In this document: positions 36,113 to 45,367 of the stretch, piece by piece
How positions within the stretch are numbered: the stretch's first letter is position 1
Layout of the letters: the number at the start of each line of letters is the position of its first letter
NCBI RefSeq assembly: GCF_014201835.1
Contig: NZ_JACHFH010000006.1
Span: 1 to 64,000 of the forward strand
Reading direction: 5' to 3'
Length of the DNA: 64,000 bases
Source of the DNA: Pectinatus brassicae
Lineage (GTDB): Bacteria > Bacillota > Negativicutes > Selenomonadales > Selenomonadaceae
The notes under the pieces: model-generated
What the model saw: the letters and a program-made list of their open reading frames with translations, nothing else
What the model was told of the DNA's origin: nothing
Database searches by the model: none
Program-made: the position numbers and the translations under genes

Positions 36113-36844
36113 ATGCTTACATTAAAAAACTTATCTTTTGCCATTGATGATGAAAACGGTCATAAAGATATCCTAAAAAACATTAATCTTACAATAAATG
36201 AGAAAAAAACAGTCGTCATTACCGGCCCTAATGGCGGCGGCAAATCTACTTTAGCTAAAATTATTATGGGAATTGAAAAACCTACCGCGGGACAAATCTT
36301 GTTTAATGGTGAAGATATAACCGATTGGGATATAACCCAGCGTGCCCAAGCCGGTATTAGTTTTGCCTTTCAACAGCCTGTACGCTTTAAAGGCATTGAC
36401 GTAAAAAAACTTTTATCCTTGGCCGCTGGCAGTGAGCTAAACTGCCATAAGCAGGTTTGCGAATATTTATCTGAAGTTGGTTTATGTGCCGCCGATTATA
36501 TTGGCCGCGATGTTGACACATCATTATCCGGCGGTGAAATCAAGCGTATAGAAATCGCAACTATCCTAGCTAAGAAAAATACCAAACTGGCTATTTTCGA
36601 CGAACCAGAAGCAGGTATTGATTTATGGAGTTTTCAAAAACTCATCCAGGTCTTTGAAAAAATGCATAAAACGCATAACACTATTTTAATTATCTCGCAT
36701 CAAGAACGCATACTAAATATTGCTGATGAAATAATTCTTATAGCCGATGGACATGTTGAACAAATCGGCACCAAGGAAGAAATCATCCCCCGACTTGTAT
36801 CTGTTGCTGGCAGCTGTGACATTTATAAAGGAGTGAACAACTAA
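36113..36844 (+). CDS. sufC: Fe-S assembly ATPase SmsC (SufC-like)
   Basis: ABC-type ATPase of 243 residues that drives the SufB-like scaffold. Walker A is GPNGGGKST, signature SLSGGEIKR, Walker B LAIFDEPEAGID, and the H-loop lies in IISHQER. The ribosome site AGGAGAAAGC precedes the ATG. It overlaps the scaffold gene by one base. No sufD, sufS, sufU or second scaffold is adjacent, so this is the two-gene minimal layout found in many anaerobes and archaea. Confidence 0.92.
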   Translation: MLTLKNLSFAIDDENGHKDILKNINLTINEKKTVVITGPNGGGKSTLAKIIMGIEKPTAGQILFNGEDITDWDITQRAQAGISFAFQQPVRFKGIDVKKLLSLAAGSELNCHKQVCEYLSEVGLCAADYIGRDVDTSLSGGEIKRIEIATILAKKNTKLAIFDEPEAGIDLWSFQKLIQVFEKMHKTHNTILIISHQERILNIADEIILIADGHVEQIGTKEEIIPRLVSVAGSCDIYKGVNN

Positions 36845-37776
36845 TGCCAAATCAATTAAATGACAGCGAATTACAACTATTAGAAGCTATTTCCGGCCTT
36901 ACCGGCACCCCTGATGGTGCCTATAACATTCGTTTAAATGGACAGGCGCAGTCACGTGCCTCTACCCAAAATATAACTATTGAAAAAAAGACTGATGGCA
37001 AAGATGGCATTGATATTCGCATTGAGCCCAACACTATTAATGAAAAAGTATATATTCCCGTAATCATGGATGAATCTGGTCATTCCGAAATGGTTTACAA
37101 TGATTTTTATATTGGCGAAAATGCCGATGTAACTATTATCGCTGGCTGCGGTATAAACAACTGTGGCTCCCATGATTCACAACACGATGGCATCCATACC
37201 TTCTATATTGGCAAAAACGCTAAAGTAAAATATGTCGAAAAACATTTTGGTGAAGGTGGTGGAACCGGCAGCCGCATAATGAATCCAACCACTGTTGTCA
37301 ATATCGCAGAAAACGGCCTTATGGAAATGGAAAGTACCCAAATACGTGGTATTAATTCCACTAAGCGTATAACCAATGCCCGTATTGATAAAAACGGAAC
37401 ATTTATTGTAAAAGAAAAATTACTCACCCACGAAAGTCAATATGCTGAAAGCGACTTTGAAGTTAATCTGGATGGAGAAAATTCCAGTGCTAATGTAGTT
37501 TCCCGTGCTGTTGCCCAGGATAGATCACAGCAATTATTCACTGCTAAAATTTACGGCAATAATAAATGTCATGGTCACTCTGAATGTGATGCTATTATAA
37601 TGGATGATGCTCACATTGCTGCTGTCCCTGAAATAAGAGCCAATAATCCCGAAGCAAATTTAATCCATGAAGCCGCCATCGGTAAAATAGCCGGCGAGCA
37701 GCTTATAAAACTAATGTCACTCGGCCTTACCGAAAAAGAAGCCGAACAACATATTATAGATGGCTTTTTAAAATAA
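36844..37776 (+). CDS. sufB: Fe-S assembly scaffold SmsB (SufB/SufD-like)
   Basis: Short SufB/SufD homologue (310 residues against about 470 for SufB). It has the beta-helix core and the conserved C-terminus: HGHSECDAIIMDDAHIAAVPEIRANNPEANLIHEAAIGKI and GLTEKEAEQHIIDGFL. The Cys in HSECDAI and the Glu/His residues of the scaffold interface are retained, while the SufB N-terminal domain is missing. With SmsC it forms the minimal SUF-like system. A cysteine desulfurase must come from elsewhere. Confidence 0.9.
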   Translation: MPNQLNDSELQLLEAISGLTGTPDGAYNIRLNGQAQSRASTQNITIEKKTDGKDGIDIRIEPNTINEKVYIPVIMDESGHSEMVYNDFYIGENADVTIIAGCGINNCGSHDSQHDGIHTFYIGKNAKVKYVEKHFGEGGGTGSRIMNPTTVVNIAENGLMEMESTQIRGINSTKRITNARIDKNGTFIVKEKLLTHESQYAESDFEVNLDGENSSANVVSRAVAQDRSQQLFTAKIYGNNKCHGHSECDAIIMDDAHIAAVPEIRANNPEANLIHEAAIGKIAGEQLIKLMSLGLTEKEAEQHIIDGFLK

Positions 37777-37780
37777 AGAA

Positions 37781-37822
37781 AATGTCACGCGATTAACTTT
37801 TTAATCCGCGTGACATTTTTTA
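37781..37822 (+). terminator. terminator between smsB and the exported protein
   Basis: Long stem AATGTCACGCG... / ...CGCGTGACATT (37781-37795 with 37802-37816) followed by a T run; convergent and probably bidirectional. Confidence 0.88.
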
Positions 37823-38494
37823 TTTACTATCTTCAGCCGCCATTATTTTTTTTACTTTTGCCTTCATTGAAGGCCCTTTTCTCTTATCATTTCTTTTCGC
37901 ATCTGATAATTTACCAAAAAAATCTTTTGCACTTGTACGCAGCAGATCGTAATTATCCTTATAATCCGAGCTTTTATCATAACTTACGGAAAAAACCTTA
38001 TTACCATAGCTATCATAGGCTTCATAATCAACGCCTAATGAATGTGTTGTATAACTGCTTTCAGGTACCCATTCCTGATAATCCCGCGGCCGACTTATTG
38101 TTCTGCCTGGCGTCCAGTTGCCATTTCTATCATAATGCCCCGGTTCATATACATCCTCATAGCGTGTCTTGGTTTCATAATGACCTGGAACGACAGTTGT
38201 TTTGGCATCCCACCATTTTATTGTTGTTTTTATTTTTAAGTCCGTTTCCATTGACGCTGCTGTTAAAAATATATTTTGCAGTTTACTTGTTCCTTCTTGG
38301 ATAACAGACTGCGCCCTGAGCTCATTTATATCAGCTTTTACCCCTTCATGAATAACTACTTTTTCTAGATTGATTTTAGCTATATCACCCAGATATGCAT
38401 CATCTGCCTGCCAAACCAATCCTTCAGCTGATACATTTGCTAAATTAAAAACTAGTACACAAAGAAAAACTGCTGCTGATAAATATTTTTTCAT
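37820..38494 (-). CDS. exported protein of unknown function
   Basis: 224 residues with a clear Sec signal peptide (MKKYLSAAVFLCVLVFNLANVSA, cleavage about residue 23). The mature part contains a tyrosine-rich region with a repeated pattern, VVPGHYETKTRYEDVYEPGHYDRNG, and a lysine-rich tail. The protein is not recognised. It is a single-gene unit, so its role cannot be inferred from neighbours; a periplasmic or outer-membrane-associated location is likely given the diderm envelope. Confidence 0.75.
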   Translation of the reverse strand: MKKYLSAAVFLCVLVFNLANVSAEGLVWQADDAYLGDIAKINLEKVVIHEGVKADINELRAQSVIQEGTSKLQNIFLTAASMETDLKIKTTIKWWDAKTTVVPGHYETKTRYEDVYEPGHYDRNGNWTPGRTISRPRDYQEWVPESSYTTHSLGVDYEAYDSYGNKVFSVSYDKSSDYKDNYDLLRTSAKDFFGKLSDAKRNDKRKGPSMKAKVKKIMAAEDSK

Positions 38495-38619
38495 ATAAAG
38501 CCTCCTAGATTATATCTTATCTTTAACTAAATTATATAATATAACAATAAAATATGAAAGTTTTTATAATATATTTCTGTTGCAAAAATATATTATATCA
38601 TTTTTTTATTATTGTAATA

Positions 38620-38648
38620 TTGCAAAGGATGTATTTTTTCGTTATAAT
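38620..38648 (+). promoter_or_regulatory. promoter of the threonine ammonia-lyase gene
   Basis: TTGCAA (38620-38625), spacer 17, TATAAT (38643-38648), about 57 bases before the start codon. Confidence 0.6.
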
Positions 38649-38704
38649 TGTCTTTACCGAACTTTACTCGGATATTTAATACAGTATACACAGGAGCGTT
38701 TATA

Positions 38705-39964
38705 ATGGAAAAAACTGCTGTAAAACAATCTGCTGCTTTAACCCCAGAGCAAATTGTAGAAAAAACCACGATAGCTGATGTCTATCGTGCCGCCAAACAA
38801 TTAGACGGTGTCGTCCGTCATACCAATTTAGTTTATAGTGAACATTTCTCTCAAATATCCGGTAACGAAGTCTATATTAAACCTGAAAATTTACAAAAGA
38901 CTGGGTCGTTTAAATTACGCGGTGCCTACAACTGCATCAGCCAGCTATCAGAAGAAGAAAAAAAACGCGGTGTTATCGCGGCCTCTGCTGGCAACCATGC
39001 TCAAGGTGTTGCTTATGCCGCGCAAAAGCTTGGAATAAAAGCTGTTATTGTTATGCCTGCCACAACACCAATATTAAAAGTTGAAGCCACCCGTGCTTAT
39101 GGTGCTGAGGTAGTACTACACGGTGATACTTTCGACGATGCTTCAGCAAAAGCCTCTGAATTACAAAAAAAACATGGTTATGTTTTTATTCATCCTTTTA
39201 ATAATTTAGAAGTACTTCTCGGTCAGGGCACTACTGCACTGGAAATAATCGACAGTCTCAAAGATGTTGATGTGATATTAGTTCCCATCGGTGGTGGTGG
39301 CTTTGCCAGCGGCGTAGCTCTTGCCGCCAAGCTCGTAAACCCCGCTATCAAAGTCATTGGTGTTGAACCAGCTGGAGCTGCCTGTATGAGCAGTTCACTA
39401 AAAGCAAATAAAATAACTACCTTAGCTTCCGTCGATACTGTAGCTGAAGGTACGGCCGTAAAAACCCCTGGTGAACTAACTTTTGCCTTCATAAAAAAAT
39501 ACGTCGATGAAGTAATAACTGTTTCTGAGCTCGATATCATGTCAGCACTTTTATCGTTGATTGAAAAACATAAACTGATTGCTGAAGGTGCGGGTGTTTT
39601 ATCCTTAGCTGCCCTGCAAAAATTATCCTGTAAAAATAAGAAAATTGCTGCGATTGTCAGCGGCGGCAATATCGATATCTCAACAATTTCGGCACTGATT
39701 GATAAAGCCTTAATTGCCCGTGGCCGTGTATTTTGCTTTAGTGTAAAATTACCTGATAAACCCGGCCAGCTATTGGCAATTTCCCAAATTCTATCTGACA
39801 TGCAGGCTAATGTCATTCACTTGGATCATAATCAAGCCAAAGTTACTGACAGCTTCGAAAAAGTTGTTCTGGAGGTAACCGTTGAAACTCATAACAGCGA
39901 ACATATCAGCCAAATAACCAAAGAACTTGAAAAACACGGATTTCAAATTACTAAAGTATATTAA
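38705..39964 (+). CDS. ilvA: threonine ammonia-lyase
   Basis: PLP enzyme that deaminates threonine to 2-oxobutyrate. The PLP lysine is in TGSFKLRGAYN, the phosphate loop in GGGGFASGVA, and a single C-terminal ACT-like domain covers about the last 75 residues (FSVKLPDKPGQLLAISQIL). The start at 38705 (MEKTAVKQ) is supported by CAGGAG nine bases upstream; an earlier start at 38648 would overlap the promoter. One ACT domain and about 419 residues fit the catabolic/short class. It can supply propionate precursors or isoleucine synthesis; context does not decide. Confidence 0.92.
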   Translation: MEKTAVKQSAALTPEQIVEKTTIADVYRAAKQLDGVVRHTNLVYSEHFSQISGNEVYIKPENLQKTGSFKLRGAYNCISQLSEEEKKRGVIAASAGNHAQGVAYAAQKLGIKAVIVMPATTPILKVEATRAYGAEVVLHGDTFDDASAKASELQKKHGYVFIHPFNNLEVLLGQGTTALEIIDSLKDVDVILVPIGGGGFASGVALAAKLVNPAIKVIGVEPAGAACMSSSLKANKITTLASVDTVAEGTAVKTPGELTFAFIKKYVDEVITVSELDIMSALLSLIEKHKLIAEGAGVLSLAALQKLSCKNKKIAAIVSGGNIDISTISALIDKALIARGRVFCFSVKLPDKPGQLLAISQILSDMQANVIHLDHNQAKVTDSFEKVVLEVTVETHNSEHISQITKELEKHGFQITKVY

Positions 39965-40002
39965 AAAATGCCTGCTGATTAAAAATCAGCAGGCATTTTT
40001 TT
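39964..40002 (+). terminator. terminator between ilvA and the Dcu carrier
   Basis: Stem AAAAATGCCTGCTGATT / AATCAGCAGGCATTTTT with four-base loop and T run; convergent and bidirectional. Confidence 0.9.
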
Positions 40003-40009
40003 ATTTATA

Positions 40010-41353
40010 TCAATATAAAAGATGGGCAATAACATAACCAACGCAACAACCAGTTGCTATACCGATAAAACCTGGGATAATAAAACTATGATTTATAACA
40101 AACTTACCAATACGAGTTGTTCCTGAACGGTCAAAACCGATACAAGCCAAATCAGAAGGATAGGTAGGAAGCACAAAGTATCCATAGCAGGCTGAAATAA
40201 AGGATAATATTATTATCGGATCAACACCAATGTTAAGAGCCATTGGTACAACTATAGCAAGAGCTGCTGCCTGTGAATTTACAAGCTTTGATATTAAAAA
40301 TAAAACAATAGCATAAGTCCAAGGATAATCTAAAACCACCTGGCTCAATGTCTTTTTAAAACCTGGTAAATATGCACCAAAATAAGTTTCTGCCATCCAG
40401 GCAACACCATATACAGAAACAACTGCAACCATACCAGATTTAAATACAGAACCATTGACTACATCACTTGATTTTACTTTACAAACCAATAAGATAATGG
40501 CAGCAATAACAAGCATTGACAACTGAATAGTCGGAGTCATCGATAATGGTGCCCAAATACCTTTACTATTTGGTACTAATGGTAATAATTCTTTAGGGAA
40601 ACTACCAAACAAAGCAATAACTACTATACCTGCTAAGAAAATAAAAGTCGCCTTATAAGCAGATTTTGGTAATTCTCTATGGGAAGAATCTTCACCTTGT
40701 TCTTCGTAAATATAAGCACGTTGTTCCGGATCTGCTATTTTAGCCTGAAATTCCGGATCATTAGCCAAATCCTTACCGCGTTTTAAGCTCCATAACGCCG
40801 CTACTATTACACCGCATAAAGTTGCCGGCATAGAAACAGAAAGAACCTGTACAACACTGAATGGATGAGAAGTGGCAGCCAGCATTGACACGACGGAAAC
40901 TACCGCAACTGATGCTGGAGATGCCCCAATTCCCATTTGAGCTGCAACTGATGATACCGCCATAGGTCGTTCTGGACGAATATTCTGCTTGATAGCTACA
41001 TCATAGATAATCGGAAACATTGTATATACAACATGGCCAGTACCGCATAAAACCGTCAAAAACCATGTTGTTATTGGCGCTAAAATTGTAACCTTTTCTG
41101 GATTTCTACGTAATATTTTTTCAGCATACTTAAGCATTACATCAAGGCCTTTTGATGCCTGTAAAAAACCTGAACATGTTACAACCGCCATGATTGTCAG
41201 CATAACAGCAATCGGTGGTTTACCTGGTACAAGACCAATTCCAAAAACAAAAAAAACAAGACCAATACCTGATATCGCAGCAAGACCAAGTCCGCCGTAA
41301 CGAACCCCTACTACCAAGCAGGCAATCAATACTATAAATCCTAAAAGTTCCAT
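40010..41353 (-). CDS. dcuA: anaerobic C4-dicarboxylate carrier (DcuA/DcuB family)
   Basis: Membrane antiporter of 447 residues exchanging fumarate, malate, aspartate and succinate. Family landmarks are the N-terminal GLGLAAISGIGLVFFVFG...GKPPIAVML, the ASKGLDVMLKYAEKILRRNPEKVTILAP stretch, and GTGHVVYTMFPIIYDVA. About ten membrane segments with a soluble loop near 215-245. The ribosome site AGGAGGACTT precedes the ATG. It fits fumarate respiration ending in succinate or propionate. Dcu subtype is not resolved. Confidence 0.9.
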   Translation of the reverse strand: MELLGFIVLIACLVVGVRYGGLGLAAISGIGLVFFVFGIGLVPGKPPIAVMLTIMAVVTCSGFLQASKGLDVMLKYAEKILRRNPEKVTILAPITTWFLTVLCGTGHVVYTMFPIIYDVAIKQNIRPERPMAVSSVAAQMGIGASPASVAVVSVVSMLAATSHPFSVVQVLSVSMPATLCGVIVAALWSLKRGKDLANDPEFQAKIADPEQRAYIYEEQGEDSSHRELPKSAYKATFIFLAGIVVIALFGSFPKELLPLVPNSKGIWAPLSMTPTIQLSMLVIAAIILLVCKVKSSDVVNGSVFKSGMVAVVSVYGVAWMAETYFGAYLPGFKKTLSQVVLDYPWTYAIVLFLISKLVNSQAAALAIVVPMALNIGVDPIIILSFISACYGYFVLPTYPSDLACIGFDRSGTTRIGKFVINHSFIIPGFIGIATGCCVGYVIAHLLY

Positions 41354-41569
41354 AAGTCCTCCTAAACAATAAACAAAAAATTTCAGCTGATGCTTTTCCT
41401 CTATAAAGCCTTTTATTAATAAAACTATAAATATTATCTATGGCTTTACGGTACTATTATAAATTAATTCTGGTTATTAGTCAACATTTATATATTGATA
41501 AATTCTATAAATAAAATAAATAAACCGCCATAAATAAAATCATATATGACGGCCTTTAACTATATTTTT

Positions 41570-42562
41570 TTAATAAATTCCTATTTTTTCCAAATCATTC
41601 CACAGTTCATCACTAATATCCCACTGCGCCCATTCATAATTTTTTTTGACCTGTGCTGCAGAGCTAACACCACAAGCAACAGAAACAACCTGCTTCTGCC
41701 TAAGTGGAAATTGCAAAGCAGCCGCCCCAATAGGCACATTATACTTATCACATATCTTGCCTATTTGCTGCACTTTAGTAAATACTTCCGGCGTTATTTT
41801 ACCATATTCGTAATGGCCTTCATTTATGTTCTTTTTCACCAACGCACCTGATGCAAAAACAGCAGCTGCTGCTACCGTTATAGTATATTTTTTACATTTA
41901 GCAAAAAATTCTTCTTTATGCGGTTCGAGTAAATTATAGCGCTGCGCTAATAACACTATGTCCATATCAGCATAGTCCATTGCTTCCAGCATAATTTCTG
42001 TTTCATTGGCGCCTATTCCATATGCTTTTATCTGCCCATTCTTTTTCAATTCTTCCAGTGCCTTAAATCCAGAATCGCACAAATCCTTAAAGTATTTTCT
42101 TTCTTTATCTGTAGTACCATGTGCATATTTACCAATATCGTGCACATATAATATATCAATTCGCCGTGTACCTAAACGCTTAATCGAATCCTCATACGAG
42201 CGCATAATACCATCATAGGAATAATCATAAATACGGTTAAAAGGATTTTCATCGTAAAATTCTTCACCATTTTCCAAGCCAGCTTCTCGACGCGGCTCTA
42301 AAAGGCGACCTACTTTTGTAGATAGCACAAATTCATCCCGTGACAAATCACGTAATGCTAAACCTAATCTTATTTCTGCCAGACTACTGCCATAATGCGG
42401 TGCCACATCAAATGAACGCCATCCCATTTTTATGGCCGTTTCAGCTATTTCGATAGCTTCTTTATTCGATAATTTATGGTATAGATTCCCCATCCCCGAA
42501 CACCCTAATGTCAAACTCGGTATTTTTAAGCCTGTATCATTTATTGCATTTAACTTAATCAT
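41570..42562 (-). CDS. aldo/keto reductase, likely sugar dehydrogenase of the fucose locus
   Basis: TIM-barrel oxidoreductase with GLKIPSLTLGCSGMGNLY, SFDVAPHYGSS (Tyr of the tetrad), LSTKVGR, ILYVHDIG and the C-terminal ACGVSSAAQVKKN. It matches the D-threo-aldose/L-fucose 1-dehydrogenase branch, which converts fucose to fuconolactone. I prefer ATG 42562 (MIKLNAIND), which follows GGAGGAG by 12 bases; the ATG at 42583 lacks a site and would overlap the upstream remnant by no more than a base or two. It follows the truncated amidohydrolase directly. Confidence 0.85.
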   Translation of the reverse strand: MIKLNAINDTGLKIPSLTLGCSGMGNLYHKLSNKEAIEIAETAIKMGWRSFDVAPHYGSSLAEIRLGLALRDLSRDEFVLSTKVGRLLEPRREAGLENGEEFYDENPFNRIYDYSYDGIMRSYEDSIKRLGTRRIDILYVHDIGKYAHGTTDKERKYFKDLCDSGFKALEELKKNGQIKAYGIGANETEIMLEAMDYADMDIVLLAQRYNLLEPHKEEFFAKCKKYTITVAAAAVFASGALVKKNINEGHYEYGKITPEVFTKVQQIGKICDKYNVPIGAAALQFPLRQKQVVSVACGVSSAAQVKKNYEWAQWDISDELWNDLEKIGIY

Positions 42563-42584
42563 TAATTTTCGTTGCTCCTCCATA

Positions 42585-42845
42585 TTAAATTTCTAGTTGA
42601 TACAACTTAACTGCATTAGCATAAAAAATTTTATCGCTCTCAACTTCTGGATGCATTACTAGCCATCTCTTAATTATTTCCACAACTTGCAAATATTCTG
42701 CTGCTGTCAGTGACACCGGCCAATCCGAACCAAATATAATATTATCATCACCGAAAATTTCATATACAGCATCTAAATATGGCAAAAAATCATTCTCCTG
42801 CCAATTCTCCCAGTCGGCCTCTGTTACCATACCTGATACTATAAT
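42585..42845 (-). pseudogene. amidohydrolase (fuconolactonase-type), 3' fragment
   Basis: Only the C-terminal 80-odd residues of an amidohydrolase remain: SGMVTEADWENW, FLPYLDAVYEIFG, IIFGSDWPVSLTAAEYLQVV. The GSDWPV motif is characteristic of L-fucono/L-rhamnono-lactonases (amidohydrolase_2). A normal protein has about 280 residues, so the first 200 are gone. Upstream of this fragment lies the 5' part of a sugar kinase, joined out of frame near 42840. An internal ATG (42830) has no clear ribosome site. Confidence 0.85.
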
Positions 42846-43255
42846 TGAAATACTGTATTTATTTCCATAAACTGATTTCCTGTTACTTCATAAAAAAGCT
42901 TTTTATCTATAATCTTCAAACTTTCCTGTAACATTCCATCAGTTCTTTTATCACGATAGTGCACTGGATTTTCCATTATTCGTCCATCTTTATCTAAAAG
43001 TGCAAAATCGACACCCCACGTGTCAATTCCAATACTATCAATGTTACATTCTTGTTTTGCCAAAATCAGGCCCTGTTTAATTTCATAAAACAGCCGTAAA
43101 ACATCCCAGTACATTGACTCATTTACCATAACCGGGTCATTAGAAAAACGATGTACTTCCTTTAACACTATTTTTTTTCCATCACAGCCTGCTAAAACAG
43201 CGCGTCCACCCGAAGCACCAAAATCAAATGCTAATACATTTGTTTGTTTGGCCAT
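42839..43255 (-). pseudogene. rhamnulokinase/fuculokinase family, 5' fragment
   Basis: The first 138 residues of a FGGY sugar kinase: NVLAFDFGASGGRAVLA (phosphate 1 motif), SIGIDTWGVDFALLD, ENPVHYRDKRTDGM, FMEINTVFQL. Full-length enzymes have about 470 residues, so the ATPase half is missing and the protein cannot be active. The frame stops immediately after the joint with the amidohydrolase fragment. It lies downstream of fucI with its own ribosome site. In gut Firmicutes this kinase often phosphorylates L-fuculose. Confidence 0.88.
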
Positions 43256-43324
43256 AATCTTTTCCTACCTTTTGTTTTTATTACGCCTGTCAATAAACCT
43301 ATTATCAACAGGCGTACTTACCTA

Positions 43325-45118
43325 TTATTTATACATTGGACCATATGCCCTGCAAGCTCTGTAATCCTGTCCTTCTTTATCTTCACCAAAAGCATTCCAC
43401 ACCGCTGGACGGAATATTTGATCCTCAGCAACATTGTGCATACAAACTGGAATTCGTAAAATTGAGCACAATGTTATTAAATCAGCACCAATATGTCCAT
43501 AACTAATTGCACCATGATTAGCTCCCCAATTATTCATGACATCATATGCTGATTTAAACGCACCCTTGCCTGTAAGTCTTGGCGTAAACCAAGTACATGG
43601 CCATGTATAATTGGTACGTTTCCAAAGTTTATCAGATACTTCCTCTGGTAAATCCACCGTATAACCTTCTACCAATTGCAAAACTGGACCTAACCCCTTC
43701 ACCAGATTCACTCTCACCATTGTTGCCGGCATTTCACCTTTAGTTAAAAAGCGTGAAGAAAAACCACCGCCCCTAAAATAACCATTATCTGCTGAACACC
43801 ATTTTGTCGCCGCTAAACATGCTTCCTGATCCATTTGTGTCATATTCCAAAACGGCTTAATAATTGAATTACCTTTATTATCCTTAACGGCACCACAAGC
43901 ATCTAAACATGCTGCACCAGAATTTATAAGATGAATAAACCCTTTTCCATCCTTAGCTACTCCCTCAAGATCATAGCCAGTAGCATCTTTTATTGCTTCT
44001 GGACTCCAATAAGTACGGACATCGGCAAATATCTGCGCAGTATTAGTCAATAATTTATTGAACAACATCGCTACACCATTTAAGGTATCATTTTCTGTTG
44101 CCAAGATATACGGTTCACGCGCACCTTCCCAATCAAATGATGAATTTAATAGCGCCTCTGGAAAATCAGCATTAGGATAAAAATCTGTCCATTGACGCTG
44201 TCCCTGAAAACCACCTGCAAGCGCATTATGTACCAGTCTTTCTTCCTCACAGCCTTTAGGCAATTTTTCATTGCCATTATAAAGGTCTTTTATTATACAC
44301 ATCATTTTTACAACAAATTCCCATGTTTTTTCTTTTTCCTCAGCTGATTTTTTTACAAAATCAGGATTTTTGTCATAGCCTTCTTTACAATACTTTTTAG
44401 TCCATAACAAAGCCTTTTCATATTCTTCTTTATCATATATATTTTCTGTCATACGACGAATTATTTCGACTTCATCAACAGATTCTATTCTCATACCAAG
44501 ATATTCTTCAAAAAATTCCGGGTTTACAATCGAACCGGCAATTCCCATCGTAATTGATCCTATCTGCAAATAAGATTTCCCTCGCATTGTAGCGGCTGCT
44601 ATAGCAGCTCTGCCAAAACGCAGCAGCTTATTTTTTACATCTTCAGGAATTTCCTTGGCATCTGCCGCCTGCACATCTTTCCCATATATACCAAATGCCG
44701 GTAATCCTTTTTGGGCGTGACTTGCCAATACTGAAGCTAAATACACAGCGCCAGGACGTTCCGTCCCATTAAAGCCCCATACCCCTTTTATTGTTGACGG
44801 ATCCATATCCATTGTTTCCGAACCATAACACCAGCAAGGTGTTACTGTTAATGTAATGTCTACTCCTGCTTTTCTAAACTTATCTGCACATGCTGCCGCT
44901 TCTGGGACACGGCCAATTGTACTATCAGCTATAATAACTCGCACTGGCTCACCGTTTGAATATTGCAAATTTTCCGTAAATATTTTAGCTGCTGAGTGAG
45001 CCATATCCATTGTTTGTTTTTCCAAAGAACCACGCACATCCAAAACACCACGTCTTCCATCAATAGTTGGTCTTATTCCAATAACCGGATAATCACCAAT
45101 TAGTCTACTTTTTGTCAT
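43325..45118 (-). CDS. fucI: L-fucose isomerase
   Basis: Converts L-fucose to L-fuculose (and D-arabinose to D-ribulose). The 597 residues are full length and match FucI throughout, from [28 protein letters not shown] to the end, including the [15 protein letters not shown] and [25 protein letters not shown] regions. The ribosome site TGGAGGGATT precedes the ATG. It is divergent from an AraC regulator and is followed by a truncated kinase, so the phosphorylating branch of the pathway is broken here. Confidence 0.95.
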   Translation of the reverse strand: MTKSRLIGDYPVIGIRPTIDGRRGVLDVRGSLEKQTMDMAHSAAKIFTENLQYSNGEPVRVIIADSTIGRVPEAAACADKFRKAGVDITLTVTPCWCYGSETMDMDPSTIKGVWGFNGTERPGAVYLASVLASHAQKGLPAFGIYGKDVQAADAKEIPEDVKNKLLRFGRAAIAAATMRGKSYLQIGSITMGIAGSIVNPEFFEEYLGMRIESVDEVEIIRRMTENIYDKEEYEKALLWTKKYCKEGYDKNPDFVKKSAEEKEKTWEFVVKMMCIIKDLYNGNEKLPKGCEEERLVHNALAGGFQGQRQWTDFYPNADFPEALLNSSFDWEGAREPYILATENDTLNGVAMLFNKLLTNTAQIFADVRTYWSPEAIKDATGYDLEGVAKDGKGFIHLINSGAACLDACGAVKDNKGNSIIKPFWNMTQMDQEACLAATKWCSADNGYFRGGGFSSRFLTKGEMPATMVRVNLVKGLGPVLQLVEGYTVDLPEEVSDKLWKRTNYTWPCTWFTPRLTGKGAFKSAYDVMNNWGANHGAISYGHIGADLITLCSILRIPVCMHNVAEDQIFRPAVWNAFGEDKEGQDYRACRAYGPMYK

Positions 45119-45251
45119 GTGAATCCCTCCATTTTTTAATTGAATAGTTTTATTACTATGTAGGAAATAAGTAAAAATTTAAACACTTTTTATAAATTCT
45201 ATAACAGCAGCTTTTAAAGGACTTTCTCCTGTTTATGGATACATTATAGCA

Positions 45252-45281
45252 TTGTAAAATTTTAATATCTTGTGTTATAAT
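45252..45281 (+). promoter_or_regulatory. possible promoter of the AraC gene
   Basis: TTGTAA (45252-45257), spacer 18, TATAAT (45276-45281), about 85 bases before the start, within the divergent region shared with fucI. Confidence 0.45.
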
Positions 45282-45367
45282 CACTATAAATATAACAATA
45301 TTATTTTTTATATGAATTATTGCAATTTTATAATGATTTGTATAATTACATATTAGGAGGACCTTTT

